60,775 bases of DNA from SLJK01 sp964567295 (GCA_964567295.1 CAZMLU010000005.1:1-60775); one strand, 5' to 3'; positions 42,229 through 51,344 are shown, counted from the stretch's first letter. Translations and numbers: made by a program. The notes: generated by a model not told the origin, from the sequence alone.

Positions 42229-44064
42229 ATGGAACATGCACAGGAGTCTCTTTTTGTCAAACTTAAGCAGTTGCCCCGCAGTACAGGGGTCTATCTTTTC
42301 CTGAATAGCCGGGGGGAGATTATCTACGTAGGCAAAGCGCTAAACCTGTACCAGAGGGTGCGCTCTTACTTTCAAAAGCCATCCGCCCTGGCTTCTTCCC
42401 GTCTGCGTTTTTTGGTCGAGAATATCACTGATCTTACTTATATTATCACCGACTCCGAAGAAGAAGCCTTTATCCTCGAATCAAACTTGATCAAAGAGCA
42501 TGCACCACGTTACAATATTCATTTCCGCGATGATAAACAGTATCCATACCTGTGTCTTACTGTGGGTGAACCCTTTCCCCGCCTGGAAGTTTCACGAAGC
42601 CTTGAAAACAGGGATTCCCGCTATTTTGGTCCTTACAGCAATGCCAGCGCTGTTAGGCAAACTATGCGGATTATTAAAAAAATTTTCCCCTTGCGAGGGT
42701 GCAGGCAGCCTTTGCAAGAAGGAGAGCGCAGGGGTCGGCCCTGTCTTAATTACCAGATCAAGCGCTGCCTTGCGCCCTGTAGTGGAAAGGTTACGGAAGC
42801 TGAATATGGTGCTGTTGTGGAGCAGATAGCCCTTTTCCTGGAAGGTCGCCAAAAAGACCTGCTGAAAAGGCTGGACAAGGAGATGTTTGTAGCGGCAGAA
42901 GCCCTGGAATTTGAAAAAGCGGCCAGGCTCAGGGATCAGTATTATTCTTTGCAAAAGATGATGGAAAGGCAAAAAGTAGTGGCAGCGGATATGCGTGACC
43001 GGGATGTCATTGCCCTGGTAGAGGCAGGAGAAGGATACACCGTAGGTGTTTTTCGAGTGAGAGATGGCAAGCTGTTGGGAGCTGAAAATTTCAGCCTCAG
43101 ATCTCAAGGCGAAGAGTTGGAAGAGCAGGAAATTTTAAAGGAATTCCTGCGTCATTATTATGAAAAATCGGCGTTTATCCCCGGTGAGCTGCTGCTTTCC
43201 CATCCTCCTGCGGAAGAAGAGTTGTTGGCCGAGTGGTTTAAAAACAAAAAAGGCAGGGGTGGTATAAAATTCAAGGTTCCCCAGCGAGGGGAGAAAAAAG
43301 CCCTTCTGGAGATGGTGAAAAAAAATGCTTATCTTTTTAAGCAGCAGCAGCTTGGAGAGAAAGAAGAGCTATCACTGTTGGAACTGGAGCGTGTCTTGAA
43401 ACTTCCGGAACCACCGGCAAGGATAGAAGGCTATGATATCTCCCATTTTGGTGGCGGGGAGACAGTAGGATCTATGGTGGTTTTTTGGGAGGGAAACCCT
43501 TGGAAAGAGGGTTATCGTCGCTTTAAAATACGTTCGGCACGAAGTGCAGACGATTATGCTGCAATGTCCGAAATGCTGAGGAGACGCTTGCACAATGACC
43601 ACATACCTCTGCCCTCTTTGCTGCTTTTGGACGGGGGAAAAGGTCAGCTTTCCGCGGCTTTAAAGGTTTTGGAGGAATTGGAAAAAACAGATCTACTTGT
43701 GGTAGCTTTGGCCAAGGAACAGGAGTATCTTTTTCTACCAGGGGAGAAGTCCCCCCTTGTTCTGCCTGCTGCACACCCGGCGTTGCAACTGCTGCAGCAG
43801 GTACGCGATGAGGCCCACCGCTTTGCCCTCTCTCTCAGCAGAAAACTTGAACAAAAAAGCAGCCTTTCCTCCCTGTTAGAAACTGTCCCTGGAATAGGAC
43901 CGGTGCGGAGGAAAAACATATTAAAGCATTTTGGCGGAATTGAAGAGCTGCAGGGCGCTTCTTTAAAGGAGTTAAAGGCTGTCTCGGGAATGAATATGCA
44001 TGTTGCAGAAAAGCTTTACAAGATGCTTCACGAACGTGAGGGGCAAGAAAACGGTATAGGTTGA
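42229..44064 (+). CDS. uvrC: UvrABC excinuclease subunit C
   Basis: The dual nuclease that incises both sides of the lesion. It has 611 residues: an N-terminal GIY-YIG domain (GVYLFLNSRGEIIYVGKALNL, the 3' incision site), a cysteine-bearing RGCRQPL / RPCLNYQIKRCLAPCSG segment, a UVR domain at about 205-240 (ALEFEKAARLRDQYYSL), an RNase H-like endonuclease core for 5' incision (GYDISHFGGGETVGSMVVF, LLLDGGKGQLSAAL), and a C-terminal helix-hairpin-helix pair (LETVPGIGPVRRKNILKHFGG). The ATG lies three bases after the uvrA stop; the ribosome binding site is weak, suggesting coupling. Confidence 0.96.
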   Translation: MEHAQESLFVKLKQLPRSTGVYLFLNSRGEIIYVGKALNLYQRVRSYFQKPSALASSRLRFLVENITDLTYIITDSEEEAFILESNLIKEHAPRYNIHFRDDKQYPYLCLTVGEPFPRLEVSRSLENRDSRYFGPYSNASAVRQTMRIIKKIFPLRGCRQPLQEGERRGRPCLNYQIKRCLAPCSGKVTEAEYGAVVEQIALFLEGRQKDLLKRLDKEMFVAAEALEFEKAARLRDQYYSLQKMMERQKVVAADMRDRDVIALVEAGEGYTVGVFRVRDGKLLGAENFSLRSQGEELEEQEILKEFLRHYYEKSAFIPGELLLSHPPAEEELLAEWFKNKKGRGGIKFKVPQRGEKKALLEMVKKNAYLFKQQQLGEKEELSLLELERVLKLPEPPARIEGYDISHFGGGETVGSMVVFWEGNPWKEGYRRFKIRSARSADDYAAMSEMLRRRLHNDHIPLPSLLLLDGGKGQLSAALKVLEELEKTDLLVVALAKEQEYLFLPGEKSPLVLPAAHPALQLLQQVRDEAHRFALSLSRKLEQKSSLSSLLETVPGIGPVRRKNILKHFGGIEELQGASLKELKAVSGMNMHVAEKLYKMLHEREGQENGIG

Positions 44065-44174
44065 AAAGGTGGTAAATTGTAAATAATTGTCATAAATCAT
44101 AGAGGTTGAGGATAGTTGTTCAAAATTAACAAAAGCCATAGTAATGCTGCAAACAATGATAAAAAGGAGATGTG

Positions 44175-44825
44175 GTGATAGTGGAGGAAGTCAAGAAAAA
44201 AGTGATGAACATTAAGCTGCCGGGGAAAGAGCTTACTATACAGGTTGTGGAGAATATCGAAGCTTTGATAACTGATCTCAGCGATGAAGATAAAGTTCCC
44301 TGTTGGGCCGATATCTGGCCGGCCTCCTTGGGGATGGCTCAATTTATTTGGGAACATCTACTCATTTCAGAGGGAGATACAGTCTTAGAATTGGGAGCCG
44401 GAATGGGGTTGCCCGGTATTACCTGCGGTCTTAAAGGCGCTCGTGTAACCCTCTCTGATTTGAACCCCCTGGCTTTGGAAATAGCTGGAGAAAATGCTTA
44501 CCTTAATAGTATCCAACCAGTATTACTTCAAGAGGACTGGCGTACGTTTAGTACCGGAAAAAAATATAACTGGCTCCTGGCCTCCGATGTGATGTACGAC
44601 CCTAAATTAAATCCGTATCTGGGAGAAATATTCAGGAATAATATTGCTCCTGGAGGAAGGATACTGATATCCCATCCCTGGCGAAAAGCTACTTATGAGT
44701 TTTTGCAATCGTGGCAGGAAGAGAGGAATTTCAGTGAAGAGATTTTTATCCAGGAAGTGGAGATGGAAGATGCTCTATTGCCCCGCTACAGGATTTTCAT
44801 CCATCTCTTAAAAGCCCTTGCGTAA
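44175..44825 (+). CDS. SAM-dependent methyltransferase (METTL/PrmA-type protein methyltransferase family)
   Basis: A 216-residue class I methyltransferase. The SAM-binding motif I is VLELGAGMGLPGITCGL near residue 73, with the acidic end of strand 2 at TLSDLNPLALEIA. WADIWPASLGMAQFIWEH and LLASDVMYDPKLNPYL follow the pattern of the METTL20/lysine methyltransferase-like group (recall), so the substrate may be a protein lysine or another small target; this is not resolved. GTG at 44175 is chosen because AAGGAG is five bases upstream; neighbouring GTG codons at 44172 and 44181 are alternatives. It converges on the cardiolipin synthase gene. Confidence 0.75.
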   Translation: MIVEEVKKKVMNIKLPGKELTIQVVENIEALITDLSDEDKVPCWADIWPASLGMAQFIWEHLLISEGDTVLELGAGMGLPGITCGLKGARVTLSDLNPLALEIAGENAYLNSIQPVLLQEDWRTFSTGKKYNWLLASDVMYDPKLNPYLGEIFRNNIAPGGRILISHPWRKATYEFLQSWQEERNFSEEIFIQEVEMEDALLPRYRIFIHLLKALA

Positions 44826-44846
44826 TTTTGAAAACATTTAAGGGAT

Positions 44847-46289
44847 CTAGAGGAGGGGCGAAAGCAGCCTGGCTCCGGATTCTTTGAATTTTATGTGTAT
44901 GGGCCTCCGTAAATATTCTGCCAGGTTGACAGGAATACTGTTTGAAACGTCCACCCAAAAAGATTCTTCCAGCTCTCGCGTGATTTCTTTATCATAAATG
45001 AAAGCATTGATTTCAAAACTGTAATAAAAGCTTCGCATATCCATATTTGCCGTTCCGATAACAGAAACCTGACTGTCAACGGTTAAGGTTTTGGCATGGA
45101 TAAATCCTTTTTGATAGAGGTATATTTCTACACCTGCTCGAAGCAGGTCAGCAAAATACGAATAACTGGCCCAGTAAACTATACGGTGGTCCGGTTTTCC
45201 GGGAAATACAATTTTAACATCTACTCCTCCCAGGGCTGCCGCTCTTAGAGCAGTGGCGATACTATCATCTAAAATGAGATAGGGGGTGGTAATGTAAATA
45301 GTTTCTCTCGCAGTTGCGATTGCAGTGAAATATGCATGATGGATGGCTTCCCAGTTACCATCAGGTCCGCTGGCTGCAATTTGAACCGCTTTGTTGCCTA
45401 TATGAGCTCTATGAGGAAAATATTCCTTTCCTTCTATTTTCTCCCCGGTAGTAAACTGCCAGTCGCTGATAAAAACACCTTGCAGAATGTCCAGAGCATC
45501 TCCCTTGATTTCCAGGTGGGTATCGCGCCAAAATTGAAAGCGGTGTCCCCCATGAATATATTCTTCTCCGATATTAATTCCTCCTAAAAAGCCGATTTCT
45601 CCGTCAACTATAAGTATTTTACGGTGGTTTCGATAGTTCATCCATGTGCTGGGAACCGGTAAAGTAAGGGGCATAAACGCGGCAGTATTAACTTGTGCCT
45701 TTTGCAGCTCATTTCGGTAACGTCTTCCTAATTTTCGGCTGCCCAGTCCATCATATAGGAAGCGGACTTTTACGCCCCGGGAAGCTTTTTCCATAAGCAG
45801 ATTTTTTAATTCTTTACCAACCTCGTCGTTTTGAACTATAAAGTACTCCAGGTGGATATGGTGTTTGGCTTTCTTGATCGCCTCAAAAATAGCAGGAAAT
45901 TTTTCTTCTCCATTATTTAAAACCCTACACTGATTGTTAAAGCTAACATAAGTAGGGCTTATAGCAGAAATAATACGGGAAAGGCGTTTTTTATTTTTTA
46001 AGGTAACGGCATCGTTCAGCATAAGATGGGCAGTTCCTCTTGTGTTTTCTAACCTTTCTTTTAACTCGGGAATGTCATGGTGGTTCATTTTCCAGAAAAA
46101 CTTATACCGATAAGAGCTTCTCCCAAAGAATAGATAAAAAAGAAGACCTATCACGGGCAGGAAGGCCAGGACAAGCAACCAGTAGAGTGTTCGGTGAGGA
46201 GAACGGTTTTCAAAAAAAATTATCAAACCAACCGCATATACAGATAAAGTTATTATAAGAGGGAATACTTCTAAAAACCATTCTGTCAT
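44847..46289 (-). CDS. cls: Cardiolipin synthase (phospholipase D type)
   Basis: Joins two phosphatidylglycerol molecules into cardiolipin at the membrane. It has 480 residues: two N-terminal membrane helices (FPLIITLSVYAVGLIIFF; WLLVLAFLPVIGLLFYLFFG) and two phospholipase D active-site motifs, NHRKILIVDGEIGFLGG and HAKTLTVDSQVSVIGTANMD. The length is normal. The start is ATG at 46289 with AAGGAGA nine bases upstream on the minus strand; a longer in-frame start at 46319 includes that site and is rejected. Monocistronic, divergent from the Cof-type HAD gene. Confidence 0.93.
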   Translation of the reverse strand: MTEWFLEVFPLIITLSVYAVGLIIFFENRSPHRTLYWLLVLAFLPVIGLLFYLFFGRSSYRYKFFWKMNHHDIPELKERLENTRGTAHLMLNDAVTLKNKKRLSRIISAISPTYVSFNNQCRVLNNGEEKFPAIFEAIKKAKHHIHLEYFIVQNDEVGKELKNLLMEKASRGVKVRFLYDGLGSRKLGRRYRNELQKAQVNTAAFMPLTLPVPSTWMNYRNHRKILIVDGEIGFLGGINIGEEYIHGGHRFQFWRDTHLEIKGDALDILQGVFISDWQFTTGEKIEGKEYFPHRAHIGNKAVQIAASGPDGNWEAIHHAYFTAIATARETIYITTPYLILDDSIATALRAAALGGVDVKIVFPGKPDHRIVYWASYSYFADLLRAGVEIYLYQKGFIHAKTLTVDSQVSVIGTANMDMRSFYYSFEINAFIYDKEITRELEESFWVDVSNSIPVNLAEYLRRPIHIKFKESGARLLSPLL

Positions 46290-46597
46290 TGTAAATCTCC
46301 TTTTCAAATAGGCATACAAGTTATAATTTTTATATTAAACATAACCTTGGAATATCCTTTTCTATAATCTTGATTTGCACCATGCCTACACCCCCTAAGT
46401 TGAGTATCTTTAAGGATTTGTCGGCCTGTTAAGTCTGCGGCTCAAATTTTTTTGCTCCTGCTAACATTTTGCCCTTATATTGACAAGGACAGGTTTTCAC
46501 TGTAAGCTAGTATGTAAGTAGTTTTTTGCCAAGGCCATTATTATTCTTACTGAGCCATGTGGTGTTGCATATTACTTTAGGGGAAGGAAAGCTATCA
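46290..46597. other. Intergenic region between cls and the Cof-type HAD gene
   Basis: 308 bases between divergent genes. For the plus gene, TTGACA at 46480-46485 has only a poor -10 (TAAGCT at 46503-46508). On the minus strand, AGGGGGTG followed five bases later by an ATG at 46383 opens an 17-residue frame ending at 46330, a possible leader peptide for cls, but nothing else supports it. No riboswitch-like fold, tRNA or strong terminator is seen. Confidence 0.4.
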
Positions 46598-47401
46598 ATG
46601 AAATATAAAATGTTGGCCTTAGACCTTGATGAAACCCTTTTAAATGAGGAATCCCAGATATCTATGCGCAACAGGGAAGCTGTCAAAAAAGCTTTGAATA
46701 AGGGCCTCCAGGTAACCATAGCTACAGGGCGTATGTTCCGCTCTGCAAAAAAATTTGCTCTTGAATTAGGAGTGGAACTGCCCCTTATAATATACCACGG
46801 GGCGGTAATCAGAAGAAGCGATAACGGTAAGATTATGCGCTATTGCCCTCTCCCCTGGCAACTGTCACTGGAAATTATCCAGTTGGCAGAGGAACAAGAT
46901 TGCCACCTGAACTGCTACATGGATGACCGTCTTTTTGTAAAAGAGGAAAATGAGCATACACGTTTTTACCAGCAGATTGTTTCTGTGCCGGTAGAGACCG
47001 TAGGAGATTTGGGGGAGTTTGTTTCCAGGAACAAAAAAGAACCTATTAAACTATCTGTAGTCGAGAAAGGAAAAGATCTCGGTCCGTTGGAGAAGATGCT
47101 GAAAGAAAAATATACCTCCAACCTCACTGTGCTACAATCCCGCCCTTCATTCTTAGAGATTACCAGTTCTGAAGCTACCAAGGGTCAAGCGATCCATTTT
47201 CTGGCTGACAAAAAGGGCATCGATCGTGAAGAGATCGCTGCCATAGGTGACAGCTATAACGACATTGACATGCTCCAATATGCCGGTTTAGGGGTGGCCA
47301 TGGCCAATGCTCCTCAAGAGGTCAGTGCTTTTGCTGATTTCGTCACCCTTTCCAACCGGGAGGATGGAGTTGCCCATTTTATAGAAGAGTATTTGTTATA
47401 G
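46598..47401 (+). CDS. Cof-type HAD-IIB phosphatase
   Basis: A 267-residue HAD hydrolase with a C2B cap, of the type that dephosphorylates sugar phosphates, flavin mononucleotide or other small metabolites. Motif I is MLALDLDETLLN (nucleophile Asp in DLD), motif II TIATGRMFRSA, motif III includes ATKGQAIHFLADKKGI, and motif IV AAIGDSYNDIDMLQYAGLGVAM. The specific substrate is not predictable. ATG at 46598 has GGAAGGA about ten bases upstream; 24 further codons upstream in frame lack such a site. A PHP gene follows after 58 bases. Confidence 0.88.
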   Translation: MKYKMLALDLDETLLNEESQISMRNREAVKKALNKGLQVTIATGRMFRSAKKFALELGVELPLIIYHGAVIRRSDNGKIMRYCPLPWQLSLEIIQLAEEQDCHLNCYMDDRLFVKEENEHTRFYQQIVSVPVETVGDLGEFVSRNKKEPIKLSVVEKGKDLGPLEKMLKEKYTSNLTVLQSRPSFLEITSSEATKGQAIHFLADKKGIDREEIAAIGDSYNDIDMLQYAGLGVAMANAPQEVSAFADFVTLSNREDGVAHFIEEYLL

Positions 47402-47459
47402 GGGAAAACTTTTTACAAAGGTTTTGCCCTTTTATTAACCATAAGAAGGTGATGGATAA

Positions 47460-48206
47460 TTGGATACTCCCAAACTATTTGCTGACCTTCACATCCACAC
47501 TATTTCCAGCGGCCATGCTTACAGCACGGTGGCGGAGATAATCAATGCTGCTGCGGAAAAAGGTTTGCACGCCATTGCTTTTACGGACCACGGCCCGGCC
47601 ATACCAGGGGCTCCCCACCGTTATTATTTTGGAAACCTATTAGTCCTGCCGAAGAAAGAAAATGGGGTAGAGGTACTGCGGGGAGTGGAGGCAAATATCA
47701 TCGAAAAAGATGGCACTTTAGACCTTCCCGATCATTACTTGCAGCCCCTTGATCTGATTTGGGCCGGGCTGCATATTCCTTGTATCCAGCCCGCCAGCCC
47801 TTCTCTTAATACCGATGCCCTTTTGAATGCCCTTGAGAATCCTTATGTAGACGGAATTGTCCATCCCGGAAATCCTGACTTTCCCATTGACGAAGAGGCA
47901 CTAGTGCTTGCTGCAAGAGAGAAAGGCAAACTGTTGGAGATCAATAACAGTTCTTTTATTACACGCAGGGGAAGCAAGACAAGATGCCGGGAGATAGCAG
48001 GATTTATAGCAGTCCATGGCGGGCTTGTTGCGATTAACAGCGATGCCCATATTGCTCGTCACGTGGGTAAAAACGACAGGGCGCTGCAGCTTGCACTGGA
48101 GGCCGGAATTAACATGGAGCAGATCGTAAATACGGATCTGCGGAAACTGAAAGATTTTCTCCGAAGCCGCGGGAAAAAACATTTCCAGGAAACAGGTATA
48201 TTTTAA
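47460..48206 (+). CDS. PHP-domain phosphatase (YcdX-like)
   Basis: A 248-residue PHP metallohydrolase. Metal ligands are visible in order: FADLHIHTISSGHAYST, AFTDHGPAIPGAPHRYYFGN, RGVEANI, AGLHIP, IVHPGNPDFP and INSDAHIARHVG. This pattern matches YcdX-type phosphatases rather than DNA polymerase PHP domains or histidinol phosphatase HisK. Substrate unknown. The start is TTG at 47460 after AAGGTGATGG. Probably co-transcribed with the HAD gene upstream. Confidence 0.85.
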   Translation: MDTPKLFADLHIHTISSGHAYSTVAEIINAAAEKGLHAIAFTDHGPAIPGAPHRYYFGNLLVLPKKENGVEVLRGVEANIIEKDGTLDLPDHYLQPLDLIWAGLHIPCIQPASPSLNTDALLNALENPYVDGIVHPGNPDFPIDEEALVLAAREKGKLLEINNSSFITRRGSKTRCREIAGFIAVHGGLVAINSDAHIARHVGKNDRALQLALEAGINMEQIVNTDLRKLKDFLRSRGKKHFQETGIF

Positions 48207-48295
48207 GGTAAAGTAATCCTTGCTTCGGGATAGAAGGTTTTGTACAATTTATTGAGACTAGCAACCAATAATAACAGGGCAGGGTTGTGTTTATT

Positions 48296-49345
48296 ATGAG
48301 TAACTCTGGACCAAGAATTAAAGATATCGGGGAATTTGCTCTTATTGAGAGGCTGGCCGAGGCTCTAGGGCCTGTGGGCAGAGGTGCCGGACAGGGTGTG
48401 ATCCGTGGGATCGGTGATGATGCGGCGGTGTTGCAATCTACTTCTGGCACTCGTATTCTGGCTGCCTGCGATATGATGGTGGAAGGAAAGCATTTTAAAC
48501 TATCTTACTTCACTCCCCAGCAGATCGGCTGGAAGGCGCTGGCGGTTAACCTCAGTGATATTGCTGCTATGGGAGGAAAGCCCCGCTGGGCCCTTGTTTC
48601 TCTGGGACTCAAGCCGGAGATGGAAGTTGCCTTTGCGGAAGGGATTTATGCCGGTATCGCCGAATTGGCTCAAGAACATGGGGTTACCATTGTGGGGGGA
48701 GATACTTGTGCTTCTCCGAACTGCCTTGTGATAGATATATGTATAATAGGAGAGGCCTATCGCTCCCTTGTGACATATCGATCCGGTGCCAACCCGGGAG
48801 ATCTGATACTGGTTACGGGGATGATGGGTTTGGCAGCGGCAGGCTTATCTTGTCTCAGTAGCGAAGAGCATTTGCAAATTAAAGGAAGAGAAAGGCTTAT
48901 ACAGGCTCACCTTACCCCTTTTCCAAGGGTTAGAGAAGCTACAGCCCTGATTGAAAGTGAGACGGTCGGTGCCATGAATGATATTAGTGACGGCCTGGCT
49001 TCAGAACTGCACGAGATATCCCAGGCCAGCGGCCTGGGGGCAAGGATTTACCAGCACCGTATTCCCCTTGATGAGGCAGTAGTTTCATTGGCCGCTCAAC
49101 TGGGGATTAACCCTTTGGACTGGGCCCTTTATGGAGGTGAAGATTTGGAGCTTCTCCTTACTATCCCTGGTGGAAAGGGTTCCCCCCTTAAAGCTCGTAA
49201 ACTGGCCCGAATCTTGAAAAGGGTAACAGGCACTCCACTGACGCTTATTGGGCAGATGATGGAACAGACGGGGGGAGTGGAATTAGTTGATCATCATGAG
49301 CAAATTTTGCCTTTGCATGCGCAAGGTTATAACCATTTTGACTAA
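48296..49345 (+). CDS. thiL: Thiamine-monophosphate kinase
   Basis: Phosphorylates thiamine phosphate to the active cofactor thiamine diphosphate using ATP. The 349 residues show IRGIGDDAAVLQSTSG near residue 40, CDMMVEGKHFKLSYFTPQQ, KALAVNLSDIAAMGGKPRWA, GGDTCASPNCLVI, AMNDISDGLASELHEI and YGGEDLELLLTI, all typical. ATG at 48296 follows AGGG at 11 bases; a GTG at 48287 would add three residues. The TPP it makes would serve the transketolase in this window, though they are not in one operon. It precedes rapZ by 56 bases. Confidence 0.93.
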   Translation: MSNSGPRIKDIGEFALIERLAEALGPVGRGAGQGVIRGIGDDAAVLQSTSGTRILAACDMMVEGKHFKLSYFTPQQIGWKALAVNLSDIAAMGGKPRWALVSLGLKPEMEVAFAEGIYAGIAELAQEHGVTIVGGDTCASPNCLVIDICIIGEAYRSLVTYRSGANPGDLILVTGMMGLAAAGLSCLSSEEHLQIKGRERLIQAHLTPFPRVREATALIESETVGAMNDISDGLASELHEISQASGLGARIYQHRIPLDEAVVSLAAQLGINPLDWALYGGEDLELLLTIPGGKGSPLKARKLARILKRVTGTPLTLIGQMMEQTGGVELVDHHEQILPLHAQGYNHFD

Positions 49346-49401
49346 TAGTATTGAAGAAGATGGGATGTCCTTTTTCCAAAACTACCTGTTCAAGGAAGCT
49401 G

Positions 49402-50277
49402 GTGCTTTCATTGTTTAAGGGAAGTTTCGTTCTAATTACCGGTTTTTCAGGGGCGGGAAAGAGTGGAGCCTTGCATAGTTTCGAGGATCTGGGTTTTTTC
49501 GCCATGGATAATCTTCCTCCCGCCTTGATACCCAAGTTTGCTGAGCTGTGTATCCAGTCAGAAGGCAAGATAAACAGGGTTGCCCTGGTCTGTGATATCA
49601 GGGGAGGAGAGCTTTTTAGCGGACTTTTTGAGGCCCTGGATAGATTGGAAGATATGGGATTTGGTTACGAAATTCTTTTTCTGGAGGCAGCGGAAGAGGT
49701 ACTTATCAAGCGCTACAAGGAGACCAGGAGGCGCCACCCTCTGGCAGATAAAGGGGGGATGGTAGCTGCTATTAGGGAAGAAAGAGGGTTATTGGAGGAT
49801 ATCAGGGGAAACTCAAATGTTATTATTGATACCAGCGACCTTTCCCTTGCAGATCTTAAAGAGAAGATTTCCCGTCTTTATGCGCCCGCGGAAAGGGAGA
49901 AATCGATTCTCTTAACAATTATCTCATTTGGTTATAAGTACGGTTTGCCACTGGATGCCGACCTTGTTTTTGATGTCCGTTTTCTTCCTAACCCGCATTA
50001 TGTTGATTCTTTACGTCCGCTTACCGGAGATCAGCAGGAGGTAAAGGACTATATTTGGAAGTGGGCTGTAACACATCGTTTCTTTGAAAAGCTCAAAGAT
50101 ATGGTGGAATTCTTACTGCCATATTATATTAAGGAAGGAAAGTCCCAGCTGGCTATAGCTATAGGATGCACAGGTGGAAAACATCGTTCTGTAGCCCTTT
50201 CCATTGAGCTGGGCCGGATGTTGGATGAGAAAAACTATCAGGCCAGGATTGAGCATCGCGATATAAATAAAACATAA
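49402..50277 (+). CDS. rapZ: RNase adapter protein RapZ (YvcJ) nucleotide-binding protein
   Basis: A 291-residue P-loop protein. The Walker A is ITGFSGAGKSGALHSFEDLG and the C-terminal domain carries RFLPNPHYVDSLRPLTG and IAIGCTGGKHRSVALSIELG. In E. coli RapZ directs RNase E to GlmZ sRNA; in B. subtilis YvcJ affects competence. GTG at 49402 is chosen because AAGGAAG lies just upstream and the length then equals YvcJ. In-frame TTG 49351 and ATG 49360 would add up to 17 residues with poor ribosome binding. The usual neighbour yvcK between rapZ and whiA is missing. Confidence 0.92.
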   Translation: MLSLFKGSFVLITGFSGAGKSGALHSFEDLGFFAMDNLPPALIPKFAELCIQSEGKINRVALVCDIRGGELFSGLFEALDRLEDMGFGYEILFLEAAEEVLIKRYKETRRRHPLADKGGMVAAIREERGLLEDIRGNSNVIIDTSDLSLADLKEKISRLYAPAEREKSILLTIISFGYKYGLPLDADLVFDVRFLPNPHYVDSLRPLTGDQQEVKDYIWKWAVTHRFFEKLKDMVEFLLPYYIKEGKSQLAIAIGCTGGKHRSVALSIELGRMLDEKNYQARIEHRDINKT

Positions 50278-50361
50278 TCTGATTACATTTTAGGAGGCGG
50301 TTTTGTATATTGATTCTGCAGGGGGATATCGAAGAAATTTCTCCCCTAATCAGATGTTTTT
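50277..50361 (+). terminator. Terminator- or attenuator-like nested structure at the rapZ-whiA junction
   Basis: ATCTGATTA (50277-50285, overlapping the rapZ stop) is perfectly complementary to TAATCAGAT (50347-50355), which is followed by G and five T residues. Inside is a second stem, GGGG (50321-50324) with CCCC (50343-50346). The enclosed loop contains AGGAGG at 50292-50297. It could end the rapZ transcript or act as a switch in front of whiA, whose ribosome binding site begins 15 bases further on. Confidence 0.45.
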
Positions 50362-50422
50362 AATATTAGATGGGGAAGGTGAACCAGTTTATGCCGTCAT
50401 TTGCCAGGCAATTGAAGAGTGA
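50303..50422 (+). CDS. Possible small protein overlapping the whiA start
   Basis: A 39-codon frame starting with TTG at 50303, five bases after a strong AGGAGG (50292-50297), and ending with TGA at 50420-50422, 32 bases inside whiA in another phase. The product starts MYIDSAGGYRRNF and ends VICQAIEE. I do not recognise it. The ribosome binding site is among the best in the region and otherwise has no gene to serve, which is the main support. It could be a coupling peptide for whiA, or a chance frame. It sits where yvcK is normally found but does not resemble it. Confidence 0.35.
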   Translation: MYIDSAGGYRRNFSPNQMFLILDGEGEPVYAVICQAIEE

Positions 50423-51344
50423 GCTGGCAAGGCGAAAAATAAATAGCAAGTGCTGTGAACATGCCGAACTCAAGGCATTTCTACAGATGAGTGGCATGGT
50501 GGTCATCAGCGAGGAATATTTCAAGCTTAGCATACAAACAGAAGCAGCATCTGTAGCAAGGCGTCTCTTTTCACTCTTTAAGCGCTGGTTCGGGGAAACA
50601 CCCGAGATCTTGCTATGTCGAGTAAAGAGACTGCAGGAAAACAATAATTATCTATTGCAGGTGGGACAACGGGATAGTGTATTAAAAACGCTGGATACTT
50701 TCGGTTTTTTGGTGCATGAAAATGAAGAAAATGTTGCTCAAGATAAATCTCAAGAAACCCTCCCTGAAGACCTGAACAAGCAATGTTGCCGCAGAGCTTA
50801 TTTAAGGGCTGCTTTTATGGCAAGGGGCTCTATAACCAACCCGGAAAAAGACTACCACCTGGAGATTGCCATGCCATACGAGGGCTATGCCCTTTTGGTA
50901 ATAGAAATACTAAAGATGTTCCAATTAGAAGCCCGATATTTTCAACGCAAAGAAGATTACGTTATCTATCTAAAAGGTGGCGATGACATCGGAGAATTTT
51001 TAAGAGTTATCTCTGCATCAAATGCTCTGCTGCAATTCGAAAATGTGCGAGTTATGAAGGGTGTTAGAAACAAGATTAATCGCCTGGTAAACTGCGAGAC
51101 AGCCAACCTAACTAAAACCGTATTTGCTTCCCAGGAACAGATTAGCAATATCAAGCTTATCCAGGATTCTATCGGTCTGGAAAGTATTCCTGCCTCTCTA
51201 CAAGAAATTGCCTTTCTTCGTCTACGTTTTCCAGAATCAACCTTGCAAGAGTTAGGGAATAAGGTCTATCCTCCTCTCAGCAAGTCAACGGTTAATCATC
51301 GTTTGCGACGTTTGAACACCCTCGCCCAGAAAATTAAAGGTTGA
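50391..51344 (+). CDS. whiA: DNA-binding protein WhiA
   Basis: A 317-residue protein with a degenerate LAGLIDADG homing-endonuclease-like N-terminal part and a C-terminal helix-turn-helix. In streptomycetes it is a sporulation regulator; in B. subtilis it affects division and chromosome segregation. The N-terminus (SFARQLKSELARRK) and the C-terminal LRLRFPESTLQELGNKVYPP with SKSTVNHRLRRLNTLA are diagnostic. ATG at 50391 is chosen because AAGGTG lies nine bases upstream; ATG 50370 adds seven residues. rapZ is upstream, with a structured junction and a possible small ORF between. Confidence 0.92.
   Translation: MPSFARQLKSELARRKINSKCCEHAELKAFLQMSGMVVISEEYFKLSIQTEAASVARRLFSLFKRWFGETPEILLCRVKRLQENNNYLLQVGQRDSVLKTLDTFGFLVHENEENVAQDKSQETLPEDLNKQCCRRAYLRAAFMARGSITNPEKDYHLEIAMPYEGYALLVIEILKMFQLEARYFQRKEDYVIYLKGGDDIGEFLRVISASNALLQFENVRVMKGVRNKINRLVNCETANLTKTVFASQEQISNIKLIQDSIGLESIPASLQEIAFLRLRFPESTLQELGNKVYPPLSKSTVNHRLRRLNTLAQKIKG

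Noticed and set aside
42229..44064. Frameshift or truncation in uvrC because of its weak ribosome binding site
   Set aside because: All expected domains (GIY-YIG, UVR, endonuclease core, HhH) are present in one open frame of normal length; coupling to uvrA explains the weak site.
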